Counted from the first letter of the stretch, positions 14,299 to 26,200 are shown. The stretch is 33,192 nucleotides of DNA from Lutibacter sp. (GCF_013139515.1 NZ_WTAR01000124.1:1-33192), one strand, 5' to 3'. Program-made: numbers and translations. Notes: generated by a model from the sequence alone, not told the origin.

Positions 14299-17202
14299 AT
14301 GGGTTATAAAAAACCATCGTTTATAGAAAATATAGCAGAAAAATTAGGAATTATACCAAATCTGCACAAAGAAGGTTATCAAGAATTTGATGGCGACATG
14401 CGTCAATTTTCTGATGAAGAGGTTGCTCAAATGTATGAGAACTTTCCGCCACCCGAAAAATGGGATAATTGGGAAGAATACAATCCAAAAGTATGGCCTA
14501 AAAAAGAGAACAAAACATATCAAATAATACCTACTACTTGTTTTAACTGTGAAAGTGCTTGTGGTTTGACAGCTTTTATTGATAAGGAAACTCAAGAAGT
14601 AAAAAAGTTTGAAGGAAATCCATATCATCCAGGAAGTAGAGGCAGAAACTGCGCAAAAGGACCTGCATCAATTAATCAAGTAACAGATCCAGATAGGATT
14701 TTATTTCCTCTAAAAAGGAAAGGAAAACGTGGAGATGGAGAATGGGAACGTGTTTCTTGGGATGACGCATTAGATACCATTGCTGCTCGTATTAGAAAAG
14801 CAATACTTGAAGATCGTCATAATGAAATAGCTTACCATGTTGGAAGGCCAGGAAATGAAAAATTCATGAACTGGATTTTACAAGGTTGGGGAATTGATGG
14901 TCATAATTCACACACAAATATCTGCTCTTCAGGAGCTCGTTTTGGATATAATTTATGGTATGGTTATGATAGACCATCACCAGATCACGCTGAAGCTAAA
15001 TTTATTCTATTAATATCTGCACACTTAGAATCTGGTCATTATTTCAATCCGCATGCACAACGTATTATTGAAGGTAAAATGAAAGGCGCAAAATTGGCCA
15101 CCATGGATCCTCGTTTATCAAATACGGCTAGTATGTCAGATTACTGGTTACCATCATACCCAGGAACTGAAGCGGCTGTTTTACTAGCAATGGCTTTAAT
15201 AATTTTAGAAGAAGGATTATACAACAGAGATTATTTAGAGAATTGGACTAACTGGAGAGAATATTTACAAGCGCGTCACAGTGATAAAGAAATCACTTTT
15301 GAAAATTATATTGCTGCAATGATTGACGAGTATAAGGAATTTACTCCAGAATATGCTGAAAAAGAATCAGGTGTAAAAGCTGATATGATTATTGAGATCG
15401 CACATAAGATCGGTGAAGCAGGAGAACGTTTTGCATCTCATAACTGGCGTGCTGCAGGAGCTTCAAACCTAGGTGGTTGGGCAGTTGCACGTTGTTTGCA
15501 TTTCTTAACTGTTTTAACAGGAGCAGTTGGTGCTAAAGGAGGAACATCTCCAAACTCTTGGAATAAATTTAAGCCAACACAACCAAATCCGCCAGCACCT
15601 CAAAAGAAATGGAATGAATTACATTTCCCTAAAGAATATCCGTTAGCATTTTTTGAAATGAGTCAGTTATTACCACATTTCTTAAAAGAAGGAAGAGGTA
15701 AAATGGACGTTTATTTTTCAAGAGTGTTTAATCCAGTTTGGACATATCCTGATGGATTTACATGGATGGAAATGTTTTCTGATGAAACTAAATTTGGTTT
15801 ACACGCAGCGTTAACTCCAACTTGGAACGAAACAGCATTTTATGCAGATTTTGTGTTGCCAATGGGATTAGCATCAGAACGACACGATTTAAATAGCTAT
15901 GCTACACACGGTGGAACTTGGGTTGCTTTCCGTCAGCCAGTATTAAGAGAAGCAGCTCGTAGAAATGGAAAACCAGTTAACTTAACATATGAAGCAAATC
16001 CAGGTGAAGTTTGGGAAGAAGATGAATTCTTTATTGAATTATCTTGGAGAATTGACCCTGATGGAAGCATGGGAATCAGAAAAACATTTGAATCTCCATA
16101 TAGACCAGGTAAAAAAATTACGATAGATGAATATTACCAATATATTTTTGAAAGAATTAAAGGGTTAAACGAAACTGCAAAAGCAGATGGATTTACAGGG
16201 CAATTTGCGGCATTGGAATACATGAAAAAGTATGGCGCTTACGAAATTGAAAAAGGTGAATCCTATAAAATGAATGAAAATCAACTTTCTGAAGAGCAAT
16301 TGAAAGGTACTAAAGTAGACCCTATAAATGATGTAATTTCAAAAGATGGAAAAGGGATTGGTGTTATGATAAATGGAAAACCTTGTGTAGGCTTCCCAAC
16401 ACCATCTCGTAAAAATGAATTCTATTCACAAACTATGGTAGATTGGAAATGGCCAGAATATGCAACACCAACGTATATAAAAAGTCATATTCATAATGAT
16501 GTGTTGGATAAATCAAAAGGTGAATACGTATTGGTTCCAACATTTAGGTTGCCAACATTAATTCACTCACGTTCGGGTAATGCAAAATGGCTTGTAGAAA
16601 TATCGAATAGAAATCCAATTTGGATGCACCCAGATGATGCAAAAAAATGGGATTTCCAAACAGGTGATTTGGTGAAATTAAATACAGATATTGGTTATTT
16701 TATAGATAAAGTTTGGGTAACGCAAAGTATGAAACCAGGCGTTGTAGCTTGCTCACATCATATTGGACGTTGGAGAAGACCACAAGATAAAATAGGAAAC
16801 CGTTGGGCAACTAATACGGTAAATATTGAAGGAGATGGAAAAGGCGCTTGGAAAATGAATACAATTTCAGGTATAAAACCATTCGAATCTAGCGATAAAG
16901 ATTCTAAACGTATTTTTTGGAAAGATGGTGGTGTACACCAAAATATTACACATGCAGTACATCCAGATCCAATTAGTGGAATGCATACTTGGCATCAACG
17001 TGTTAGAATTGAGAAACCGGGTAAAGATGAAAAGTATGGAGATATTTTTGTAGACACCAATAAATCACATGAGATTTATAAAGAATGGTTAGCCATGACA
17101 CGTCCAGCTCCTGGACCGAATGGAGAGAGAAGACCACTTTGGTTTAACAGAGCTTTTAAACCAGACGAGTCAGTGTATTATATTGACAAGAAAGAAGAGT
17201 AA
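14299..17202 (+). CDS. Molybdopterin oxidoreductase catalytic subunit, SoeA/PsrA-like
   Basis: This 967-residue catalytic subunit belongs to the DMSO-reductase superfamily. It has an N-terminal [4Fe-4S] motif, Cys81-x2-Cys84-x3-Cys88 and Cys118 in GRNCAKG. Cys209 in TNICSSGARFG is the probable Mo ligand, and a C-terminal molybdopterin-dinucleotide-binding domain lies at about 760-960. There is no twin-arginine signal at the N-terminus, which is instead a long charged leader (residues 1-75), so the enzyme should be cytoplasmic. Length, lack of Tat signal and pairing with a ferredoxin-NrfD partner fit the SoeA sulfite dehydrogenase subunit; the neighbouring YeeE pair supports a sulfur substrate. 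Polysulfide or tetrathionate chemistry cannot be ruled out. It is followed directly by a terminator. Confidence 0.82.
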   Translation: MGYKKPSFIENIAEKLGIIPNLHKEGYQEFDGDMRQFSDEEVAQMYENFPPPEKWDNWEEYNPKVWPKKENKTYQIIPTTCFNCESACGLTAFIDKETQEVKKFEGNPYHPGSRGRNCAKGPASINQVTDPDRILFPLKRKGKRGDGEWERVSWDDALDTIAARIRKAILEDRHNEIAYHVGRPGNEKFMNWILQGWGIDGHNSHTNICSSGARFGYNLWYGYDRPSPDHAEAKFILLISAHLESGHYFNPHAQRIIEGKMKGAKLATMDPRLSNTASMSDYWLPSYPGTEAAVLLAMALIILEEGLYNRDYLENWTNWREYLQARHSDKEITFENYIAAMIDEYKEFTPEYAEKESGVKADMIIEIAHKIGEAGERFASHNWRAAGASNLGGWAVARCLHFLTVLTGAVGAKGGTSPNSWNKFKPTQPNPPAPQKKWNELHFPKEYPLAFFEMSQLLPHFLKEGRGKMDVYFSRVFNPVWTYPDGFTWMEMFSDETKFGLHAALTPTWNETAFYADFVLPMGLASERHDLNSYATHGGTWVAFRQPVLREAARRNGKPVNLTYEANPGEVWEEDEFFIELSWRIDPDGSMGIRKTFESPYRPGKKITIDEYYQYIFERIKGLNETAKADGFTGQFAALEYMKKYGAYEIEKGESYKMNENQLSEEQLKGTKVDPINDVISKDGKGIGVMINGKPCVGFPTPSRKNEFYSQTMVDWKWPEYATPTYIKSHIHNDVLDKSKGEYVLVPTFRLPTLIHSRSGNAKWLVEISNRNPIWMHPDDAKKWDFQTGDLVKLNTDIGYFIDKVWVTQSMKPGVVACSHHIGRWRRPQDKIGNRWATNTVNIEGDGKGAWKMNTISGIKPFESSDKDSKRIFWKDGGVHQNITHAVHPDPISGMHTWHQRVRIEKPGKDEKYGDIFVDTNKSHEIYKEWLAMTRPAPGPNGERRPLWFNRAFKPDESVYYIDKKEE

Positions 17203-17204
17203 CT

Positions 17205-17230
17205 AAAATCTCGCAATTGCGGGATTTTTT
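17205..17230 (+). terminator. Rho-independent terminator after the oxidoreductase operon
   Basis: A 10-base-pair stem (AAAATCTCGC / GCGGGATTTT, one G-U pair) with the loop AATT runs into a T tract, starting 3 bases after the catalytic-subunit stop codon. Confidence 0.85.
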
Positions 17231-17268
17231 CTACATAATAAACTCATTAACCCAATGTTTTAAAGAGT

Positions 17269-17281
17269 TAATGTAACATTA
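17269..17281. promoter_or_regulatory. 13-base palindrome upstream of maeB
   Basis: TAATGT A ACATTA is a perfect inverted repeat with a 1-base centre, about 25 bases upstream of the maeB -33 element. It could be an operator, but no regulator is suggested by its sequence and such AT-rich palindromes arise by chance. Confidence 0.25.
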
Positions 17282-17305
17282 GTGTAAATATGATAAATGT
17301 TAGCT

Positions 17306-17334
17306 TTTGAATCTATTCAATATACTTAACTTTG
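17306..17334 (+). promoter_or_regulatory. maeB promoter (TTTG-N17-TAACTTTG)
   Basis: TTTG at 17306-17309 and TAACTTTG at 17327-17334 are separated by 17 bases and match both Bacteroidota consensus elements. The -7 element lies 28 bases before the maeB start codon. It follows the terminator at 17205-17230, so it starts a new transcription unit. Confidence 0.7.
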
Positions 17335-17362
17335 TACTTCATTACAATAAATCATAAATATT

Positions 17363-19639
17363 ATGAGTAATTCTAAAAAAAAGAGCGAAGCTTTAAGATA
17401 TCATCAATATCCTACTCCAGGAAAAATTCAAGTTGTTCCAACAAAAAAACACTCTACACAACGTGATTTATCGTTGGCATATTCACCAGGAGTTGCAGAA
17501 CCTTGTTTAGAAATTGAGAAAAACCCAGATGATGCCTATAAATACACTTCTAAAGGAAATTTAGTAGCTGTAATTTCAAACGGAACAGCAGTTTTAGGAT
17601 TGGGTGATATTGGCGCTTTAGCAGGGAAGCCTGTTATGGAAGGAAAAGGGTTGTTATTTAAAATATTTGCTGATATTGATGTTTTTGATATTGAGGTAGA
17701 TACTAAGGATGTTGAGAAATTTATAGAAACTGTAAAAAATATAGCGCCAACTTTTGGTGGGATTAATTTAGAAGATATTAAAGCTCCTGAAGCTTTTGAA
17801 ATTGAAAGAAGATTAAAGGAAGAGCTAGATATTCCTGTAATGCATGACGATCAGCATGGAACTGCTATTATTTCAGCGGCTGCATTAAAAAATGCAATTG
17901 AAATTACAGGGAAAAACATTTCAGAAGTTAAAATAGTAGTAAATGGAGCAGGTGCAGCAGCCATTTCTTGTACAAGATTGTATTTAGCCTTAGGTGTTAA
18001 AAGAGAGAACGTTGTGATGTGTGATAGCAAAGGTGTAATAAGAAAAGATATTGAAAATTTAAACGTTCAAAAAGCTGAATTTGCTACTGACCGAGATGTA
18101 TATACGTTAGAAGAAGCAATGGTTGAGGCTGATGTTTTTATAGGTCTTTCTGTGGGTAATGTTGTAACTCCTAAAATGTTAATAACAATGGGTAATGAGC
18201 CAATTGTTTTTGCAATGGCAAACCCAACACCTGAAATAGATTACAATTTAGCAGTTAAAACAAGAAAAGATATTATTATGGCAACCGGTCGATCAGACCA
18301 TCCAAACCAAGTGAATAATGTTCTTGGGTTTCCATTCATTTTCAGAGGAGCATTAGATGTTAGAGCAACTGGAATTAATGAAAAAATGAAAATGGCAGCA
18401 GTACACGCGTTGGCCAATTTAGCTAAAGAATCTGTTCCAGAACAAGTAAATATTACCTATGGTGAAACAAGTATTCAGTTTGGAAAAAATTACATTATTC
18501 CAAAACCATTTGATCATAGATTAATAACAGAAGTTCCACCAGCAGTTGCAAAAGCTGCAATGGAATCAGGTCTTGCAAAAAATCCAATTACAGATTGGGA
18601 TGCTTATAAAGAAAATTTAGCTGAAAGATTAGGTGCTGGAAGTAAGTTAATGAGAATGTTAATGACAAGAGCAAAGTCAGACCCAAAAACTATTGTTTTT
18701 GCTGAGGCTGATCATTTAGATGTGCTAAAAGCTGCTCAAATAATTCATGAAGAAGGAGTTGGAAAGCCTATTTTATTAGGAGATAAAGCCATTATTAATG
18801 AACTTATGGAGGAAATTAACTTTGATGCTGACCTTCCTATTATTGATCCATTATCGAGGGAAGAAAAAGAACGAAGAAATAAGTTTGCTCAAGTTTATTG
18901 GAAAAAAAGACAACGAAATGGAATTACATTATTAGCGGCGCAAAGATTAATGCGTGAACGTAATTATTTTGCAGCAATGATGGTGAATGAAGGCGAAGCA
19001 GATTCATTAGTTACAGGTTACTCTAGAAGTTACCCAGCAACTGTTAAGCCAATGATTGAGTTAATTGGAAAACAAAGTGGCGTTCAAAAAATAGCAGCAA
19101 CAAACATTATGCTTACTAAAAGAGGTCCAATGTTTTTCTCTGATACAGCTATAAATATTAATCCAACAGCAAAAGAGCTAGCAAATATAACATATATGAC
19201 TTCGGTTGCCATTAAAATGTTTGGTTTTGAGCCAAATATTGCAATGTTGTCATTTTCTAATTTCGGATCTTCAAAATCGCCAATGGTAGAGAAAGTTGCT
19301 GAAGCTACGAAGTTACTTCATGCACGGTTTCCAAATTTAACAGTAGATGGTGAAATTCAAGCAGATTTTGCATTGAACTCAGCATTGTTAAAAGAGAAAT
19401 TTCCATTTTCTAAATTAACAGATAAAAAAGTAAATGGCTTAATTTTTCCAAGTTTAGAGTCAGCTAATATTGGCTATAAATTAATGAAAGAATTTAACGA
19501 TGTAGAATCTATTGGGCCAATAATAATGGGGCTAAAAAAACCAGTTCATATAATACAACTTGGAGCTAGTGTTGATGAAATTGTAAACATAGCATGTGTG
19601 GCAATTGTTCATGCACAAGAAAAAGCAAAAATTAAATAA
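17363..19639 (+). CDS. maeB: NADP-dependent malic enzyme (malic-PTA fusion)
   Basis: MaeB oxidatively decarboxylates malate to pyruvate with NADP, feeding NADPH and pyruvate to biosynthesis. The 758-residue protein has the malic N-terminal domain (to about 160; SLAYSPGVAEPCLEI, HDDQHGTAI), an NAD(P)-binding Rossmann domain (about 165-400; VVNGAGAAAISC, FAMANPTPEI) and a C-terminal phosphotransacetylase-like domain (about 430-758) thought to be regulatory. Length is standard for the long bacterial form. It has its own promoter and is followed 37 bases later by ruvA. Confidence 0.95.
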   Translation: MSNSKKKSEALRYHQYPTPGKIQVVPTKKHSTQRDLSLAYSPGVAEPCLEIEKNPDDAYKYTSKGNLVAVISNGTAVLGLGDIGALAGKPVMEGKGLLFKIFADIDVFDIEVDTKDVEKFIETVKNIAPTFGGINLEDIKAPEAFEIERRLKEELDIPVMHDDQHGTAIISAAALKNAIEITGKNISEVKIVVNGAGAAAISCTRLYLALGVKRENVVMCDSKGVIRKDIENLNVQKAEFATDRDVYTLEEAMVEADVFIGLSVGNVVTPKMLITMGNEPIVFAMANPTPEIDYNLAVKTRKDIIMATGRSDHPNQVNNVLGFPFIFRGALDVRATGINEKMKMAAVHALANLAKESVPEQVNITYGETSIQFGKNYIIPKPFDHRLITEVPPAVAKAAMESGLAKNPITDWDAYKENLAERLGAGSKLMRMLMTRAKSDPKTIVFAEADHLDVLKAAQIIHEEGVGKPILLGDKAIINELMEEINFDADLPIIDPLSREEKERRNKFAQVYWKKRQRNGITLLAAQRLMRERNYFAAMMVNEGEADSLVTGYSRSYPATVKPMIELIGKQSGVQKIAATNIMLTKRGPMFFSDTAININPTAKELANITYMTSVAIKMFGFEPNIAMLSFSNFGSSKSPMVEKVAEATKLLHARFPNLTVDGEIQADFALNSALLKEKFPFSKLTDKKVNGLIFPSLESANIGYKLMKEFNDVESIGPIIMGLKKPVHIIQLGASVDEIVNIACVAIVHAQEKAKIK

Positions 19640-19676
19640 TATTTTATACATTTGGAGTTATTAGAAAAAGAAAAAT

Positions 19677-20258
19677 ATGATAACTCACATAAGAGGTAAA
19701 TTAGTAGAGAAAAACCCTACCTATGCTATAATAGAGACTAGTGGGATTGGATATATACTACATATTTCTTTGAATACTTTTTCGCTTTTACCCAATGATG
19801 AAGCGGTTATATTGTTCACGCATTTAGCTGTAAAAGAAGATTCACATACGCTTTATGGTTTCATAAATAAAATAGAACGTGAAATTTTTAGATTACTTAT
19901 CTCTGTTTCAGGAGTAGGGCCGAGCATTGCACGTACCATGTTATCATCTATGACTACTGATGAAATTCAACAAGCAATTGCTTCAGGAAATGTTGGTGTA
20001 ATTCAATCTGTGAAAGGAATTGGCGCTAAAACTGCACAAAGAGTCCTTATTGATTTAAAAGACAAAATCTTAAAAAGCTACGCAATTGATGAAGATTCCT
20101 TTGTTGAGAGCAATACCAATAAAAATGAAGCGTTATCTGCTTTAGAAGTATTAGGTTTTGTTAGAAAACAATCAGAAAAAATATTAGACAAAATTTTATT
20201 AGAAAATAAAACAGAAAGTGTTGAGAATTTAATAAAAAAAGCGCTTAAAAATTTATAA
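19677..20258 (+). CDS. ruvA: Holliday junction branch migration protein RuvA
   Basis: RuvA binds Holliday junctions as a tetramer and loads the RuvB motor for branch migration. The 193-residue protein has the OB-fold N-terminus MITHIRGKLVEKNPTYAIIE, two helix-hairpin-helix motifs (SVSGVGPSIART at about 79-90, SVKGIGAKTAQR at about 114-125) and the C-terminal RuvB-binding helical domain with ALSALEVLGF-like spacing. Length is normal. It lies directly upstream of sprA with three bases between stop and start, an arrangement shared by many flavobacteria. No ruvB or ruvC is present here. Confidence 0.97.
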   Translation: MITHIRGKLVEKNPTYAIIETSGIGYILHISLNTFSLLPNDEAVILFTHLAVKEDSHTLYGFINKIEREIFRLLISVSGVGPSIARTMLSSMTTDEIQQAIASGNVGVIQSVKGIGAKTAQRVLIDLKDKILKSYAIDEDSFVESNTNKNEALSALEVLGFVRKQSEKILDKILLENKTESVENLIKKALKNL

Positions 20259-20261
20259 GAT

Positions 20262-23200
20262 TTGGAGAAGAAACATTTTATATTTAAAACATATATAGTA
20301 CTTTTTTTGTTATTGTTTATTCAGTCAACAATTAAAGCTCAAACAAATCCAGATATTAAAACTGGAGATACAACAAAGATTTTTAAAGCTAATGACACTT
20401 TAAATTTAAAATTTCCTTTTAAAAATAATCAGTCTGGGAGTTTGTATTTGGCTGATCCTTCTATTTCAGAAATATCTTACGATGCTGAAACTGGAAAATA
20501 TGTGATTCTTGAAAAAATTGGAGATTATTATGTGAAACGACCAGTTTACATGAATCAAGAAGAGTATAAAAAGTATAGACTTAAAAAAGATATGTTTAAG
20601 TACTATAAAGATAAAATTAGTGCAACAAATAGTAAAAAATTGGGAAGTGAAGATGCTCAAAAAAATTTACTACCAACATATTATGTGAATTCTAGCTTTT
20701 TCGAATCTGTTTTTGGAGGTAATACTATTGAAGTAAATGCACAAGGGTCTGTATTAGTGAAATTAGGAATGTTATATCAAAAAGTTGACAATCCACAATT
20801 ATCAGAACGTAATCGAAGCAGTTTTACGTTTGATTTTAATCAAGAAATTAGTGCAAGTATTTTAGCAAAAGTAGGAACTAGGTTAAAAGTTAGTGCACAA
20901 TATGATACACAATCTACTTTTAATTTTCAGAATCAAATAAAATTAGAATACACACCTACTGAAGATGATATTCTTCAAAAAGTAGAAGTAGGAAATGTGA
21001 GTATGCCTTTAAAAAACTCATTAATTGTTGGAGCTCAAAGTTTATTTGGTGTTAAAACGCAATTAAAATTTGGAAATACAACAGTAACAGGTGTTTTTGC
21101 TGAACAAAAATCTCAAACAAGATCTGTAGCTGCACAAGGAGGTGCAACTATTCAAGAATTTGAATTACAAGCTACAGATTATGATGCGAACAGACATTTC
21201 TTTTTAGCACAATATTTTAGAGATAATTACAATAAAGCATTACAAGAATATCCTTTAATAAATAGTCCAGTTAATATTACTAAAGTAGAAGTTTGGGTAA
21301 CCAATAGAAGTGCTTCAACTGTTGATATTAGAAATATTGTGGGTGTTGCAGATCTTGGTGAAGGCGATCCAACAAATATTGGGCCTGCAAATGTAATACC
21401 TGTTCCAGGTTCATTATTTCCTGAAAATGAAGCAAATGATATTTCTTCAATTTTAACAACATCAAATGTTGTGAGAAAAATAGCTACAGTTAGCGATGGA
21501 TTAGCTCCTTTTTCTATGCAACAAGGTAGAGATTTTTCTGTTTTAGAAAATGCTATTAAATTAAGGCCAGATGAATATACAATTCACCCTCAACTAGGTG
21601 TTATTTCATTAAATAGAAGATTGGCAGATTCTGATGTGCTTGCAGTTTCTTATGAATATACCGTAAATGGAGATTCTAAAGTTTATAAAGTTGGTGAATT
21701 TACTAGTGATGGTATTATTGCGCCAGATAATATTGTTGTAAAATTATTACGAAGTGAAATTATTAGTACTCAAATTCCAATGTGGGATTTAATGATGAAA
21801 AACGTATATTCTTTACAAACATATAGAATGCAACGTGATGGTTTTAGATTAGAATTGCTATATGCTGATGATGAAACAGGAGTGCCAATTAATGTGTTGC
21901 AAAATGCAAAAACATTAGGAGTTGAAGATAGAACATTATTAAATTTATTAAATGTAGATAGGTTAGATCAAAGCCAGTTTTTAACACCTGAAGGTGATGG
22001 TTATTTTGATTATGTTGAAGGATCAACGGTAAATTCAGAAAAAGGATATATTATTTTTCCAACAGTTGAACCATTTGGAGAGGACTTAGAATCTAAGTTA
22101 ACACATATAGATGATGAAATATATATATTTAATGAACTATATGAAATAACGCAATCTGAAGCTAAAAATAATTTTCAGCAAAAAGATAAATACTTAATAA
22201 AAGGGTATCATAAATCTGAAAATGCAAACGGAATTCCTTTAGGTGCATTTAACGTGTCACAAGGATCAGTTAGAGTTACTACAGGTGGAAGAGAATTAGT
22301 TGAAGGTGTAGATTATGTTGTTGATTATCAAATGGGTAGAGTTCAAATTGTAAACCCAAGTTTAGAGGCTTCAAATGCGCCAATACAGGTTTCGGTTGAA
22401 AATAATGCAGCATTTAATTTACAAACAAAACGCTTTTTAGGAATTGATGTTGAACATAAATTCTCTGATAATTTAATTGCAGGTGTAAGTATTTTAAACT
22501 TAAATGAAAAACCAATTACTCAAAAGGCATTGTTTGGTCAAGAGCCTATAAATAATACAATTTTCGGTTTAAATGCAAGCTACGGAGCTGAAGTTCCTAA
22601 ATTTACAAAATGGGTAAATAAATTACCAAATATTGATACTGATGTAGCTTCAAATTTTTCAATAAGAGCCGATTTTGCGTATTTAATGCCCGGTTCACCT
22701 AAAAGGATTGAATTAGAAGGCGAAGCAACTTCATATGTAGATGATTTTGAAGGTTCTCAAATTCCATTAGAAATTAAATCAATTCAACAATGGCATATGT
22801 CGAGTACACCACAATTTCAAACAAATTTTGATTTTGGAGGAAATGCTACAGATATATCATATGGTTACAAAAGAGCAAGGTTAGCTTGGTACACAATTGA
22901 TCCGTTATTTTACGGAGGTTCATCATTAAAACCAGGAAATATAGATAATATAGAGCTTTCAAGAGCTGAAGTTAGAAGAGTGCGTTTTGAAGAATTATTT
23001 CCAGAGCAAGATTTAGATTTAACACAATCTACCATAGTTAGAACGTTAGATTTAGCTTATTTTCCAAACGAAAGAGGAAGTTATAATTACGATACAAATA
23101 ATGTAAATGGCGATGGTAAATTCACCAATCCTGAAGATAGATGGGGAGGTATAACTAGAGCATTAACAACTACAAATTTTGAACAATCTAATGTTGAATA

Positions 23201-26200
23201 TATTCAGTTTTGGTTGATGGATCCTTACGATCACTATTCAATTACAAATGAAGAAGGGTTACAACCAGGAGTTGATCCAACAAATATTTCAAATCAGGTT
23301 GGTGATTTATACTTCAATCTTGGTAATATTTCTGAAGACGTTTTAAAAGACGGTAGAAAAATGTATGAAAACGGTTTGCCAGAAAATGATTTAGATACTA
23401 ATTTTGACTCAACAATTTGGGGGAAAATACCGACAAGTCAATCGCTTTTATATGCATTTAGTGATAGTGATAGTGAACGTTTAGCACAAGATATTGGTTT
23501 AGATGGTATTAATGATGATGAAGAACTTCAAAAATTTGGAACAGGGTTTGGTTTAGACCCAGCAAATGATAACTATTCTTATTTTAGAAGTTCTGAATAT
23601 GATAGCAATGATGCATCAGTTTTAACACGTTATAAAAGATATAATAATACGCAAGGTAACTCACCTACCAATAATTTATCTACAGAAAGTTATCCAACTT
23701 CAGCAACAACATTTCCTGATACAGAAGATATTGATAAGGATCAAACCATGAACTCGGTTGAAAGTTATTATCAATACAAAGTATCATTAAATAAAAATGA
23801 TTTAGTTGTTGGTCAAAATAATATTGTTGATGAGAAAAAAGTAACCGTACAACTTGAAGATGGTAGTGAAAAAGAATTTAGATGGTTACAATTTAGAATT
23901 CAAGTAGGAACACCTGATGAGGTTGTGAATGATATTACAGGTTTTAATTCAATTCGTTTTATGCGAATATTTTTAACCAAATTTAAAATGCCAGTAGTAT
24001 TGCGTTTTGGTGAATTAGAATTAGTTCGTGGAGATTGGAGACGTTATACAAAAACATTAGATGAAGCAATAACACCACCTCAAGATTTAACAAACCCTCA
24101 ATTACAAAATTTTGAAGTTGGTGTTGTTAACATTCAAGAAAATGAAGGTAGAAACCCAATTCCTTATATATTACCACCAGGAATTGAGCGAGAAGTGTTA
24201 AGAGGTAGCACTACGTTACAACAACAAAATGAGCAATCAGTTTCGTTAAAAGTTACCAATCTAGAACCTGATGATACAAGGGCAATATTTAAAAATGTAA
24301 GAGTAGATTTAAGGATGTACAAGCACTTAAAATTGTTTTTACATGCTGAAGGAGTTCAAACACAATCACAAGTTCAAGATGGTGAAGTGCAAGCAATTGT
24401 TAGGGTTGGTAGCGATTTAAATGATAACTATTATCAAATTGAAAAATTATTAACAATTTCTGATTATGGAGCTTCAACCCCACTTGATATTTGGCCTGAA
24501 GAAAATAATTTAGATGCTTTTTTAGAAGATTTAGGAAAACTTAAACTGCAGCGATTTGAAGATGGAATAGCTCCAAATGAATTGTATCCAGCAATAAATG
24601 GCTCAATAGAAGATTTGGTAGTAAGGGTAAAAGGAAACCCAAACTTATCTAATATTAAAACCATTATGTTGGGAGTTAAAAATGTTTCAAATACCAATCA
24701 AAGTACAGAAGTTTGGTTTAATGAAATGCGTGTTTCTGAATTTGATAATGAAGGAGGTTGGGCAGCAGTTGTAAGTGCTGATGCTAATTTTGCTGATTTT
24801 GCTGATGTTTCTATGACAGGAAGAATGGAAACTCAGGGTTTTGGTGGTATTGAGCAACGTGTAAATGAAAGAAGTCAAGAAGATACTAAATTATACGATA
24901 TTGTTACCAATGTAAATGTAGGGCAGCTTTTACCTAAAAATTGGGGAATTAAATTACCGTTAAATTATAGTATTTCAGAAGAATTTAAAGATCCAAAATA
25001 CGATCCACAGTACCAAGATGTATTATTTGAAGATGCTGAAAGTATAAATCCAAACAGTAGTAGCGCTAGAGATTATACAAAGCGAAGAAGTTTTAGTTTA
25101 ATTAATGTTAGAAAAGACAGAAACCCAACTTCAACCAAAAAACAACGTTTTTATAGTGTTGAAAATCTATCAGTTTCATACGCGTATAATGAAACATTTC
25201 ATAAAGATTATAACGTTCAAAGATATGTAGATCAAAATGTAAGAGCTTCAGCAAATTATAATTATAGTTTTGAACCAAAAAGTATTGAGCCTTTTAAAAA
25301 CTTAGAATCACTAAGTGGTAAATATTTAAGACTGATAAAAGATATTAATTTTAATTTATTGCCATCAACAATTTCAATAAACTCAAATATAATTAGAAGT
25401 TATAACGAGCAATTATCAAGAAGTTTAATAGAAGGTTTGCCAGAACTTCCAACGTTAAAACAACGTCATTTTATGTTTGATTGGGATTATAGTATTGGCT
25501 ACAACTTAACCAAATCTTTACAGTTTAATTTTAAAGCAGCAAACCATTATATTTATGATGAGTTTGAATCTTCAGAAGATATTCAGTTAATGGATAATTT
25601 CTTTAGCATTGGAAGACCAGATCATTATCACCAAACATTAAGTGGTACTTACAAATTACCTTTAGATAAAATACCATATTTAAATTTTATAAAAGCTAAT
25701 TATGCGTACACTGCAGATTTTGATTGGCAAGCATCATCACAATCGTATGTTAATAAAGTTGGAAATGTAATTCAGAATGCAAATACACACACTATTGGAA
25801 CGGATGTAGATTTTAAGAAATTTTATAAAACTATAGGGTTAGAAAAGTTATTTAGTAAAAAAAGTGCTTCATCAAAACAATCAGGCGCTAAAAAAACGGT
25901 AAATACTAGAAGTTCAATCACTAAAAAGAAAAAAACAGTTGGTGGTAAAATTGGACAAGGATTTTATGATTTACTAACTTCAGTAAAAAAAGCACGTGTA
26001 AATTATTCTGAAAACAATGGTACTTTTTTACCAGGATATGTTCCTGAGATTGGATTTTTAGGACGTGATAATTTTAGTGGAAGCGCAGCACCAACATTTG
26101 GATTTGTTTTTGGAAGTCAAATAGATATTAGACAAAGAGCGGTAGAAAACGGTTGGTTGTTATCACGTGATTCATCTGATCCGTTGGATGTTTATTATAA

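Noticed and set aside
17272-17286. TGTAA repeated twice before maeB, resembling Crp/Fnr half-sites
   Set aside because: The two copies are in direct, not inverted, orientation, so they do not form a dimer operator.
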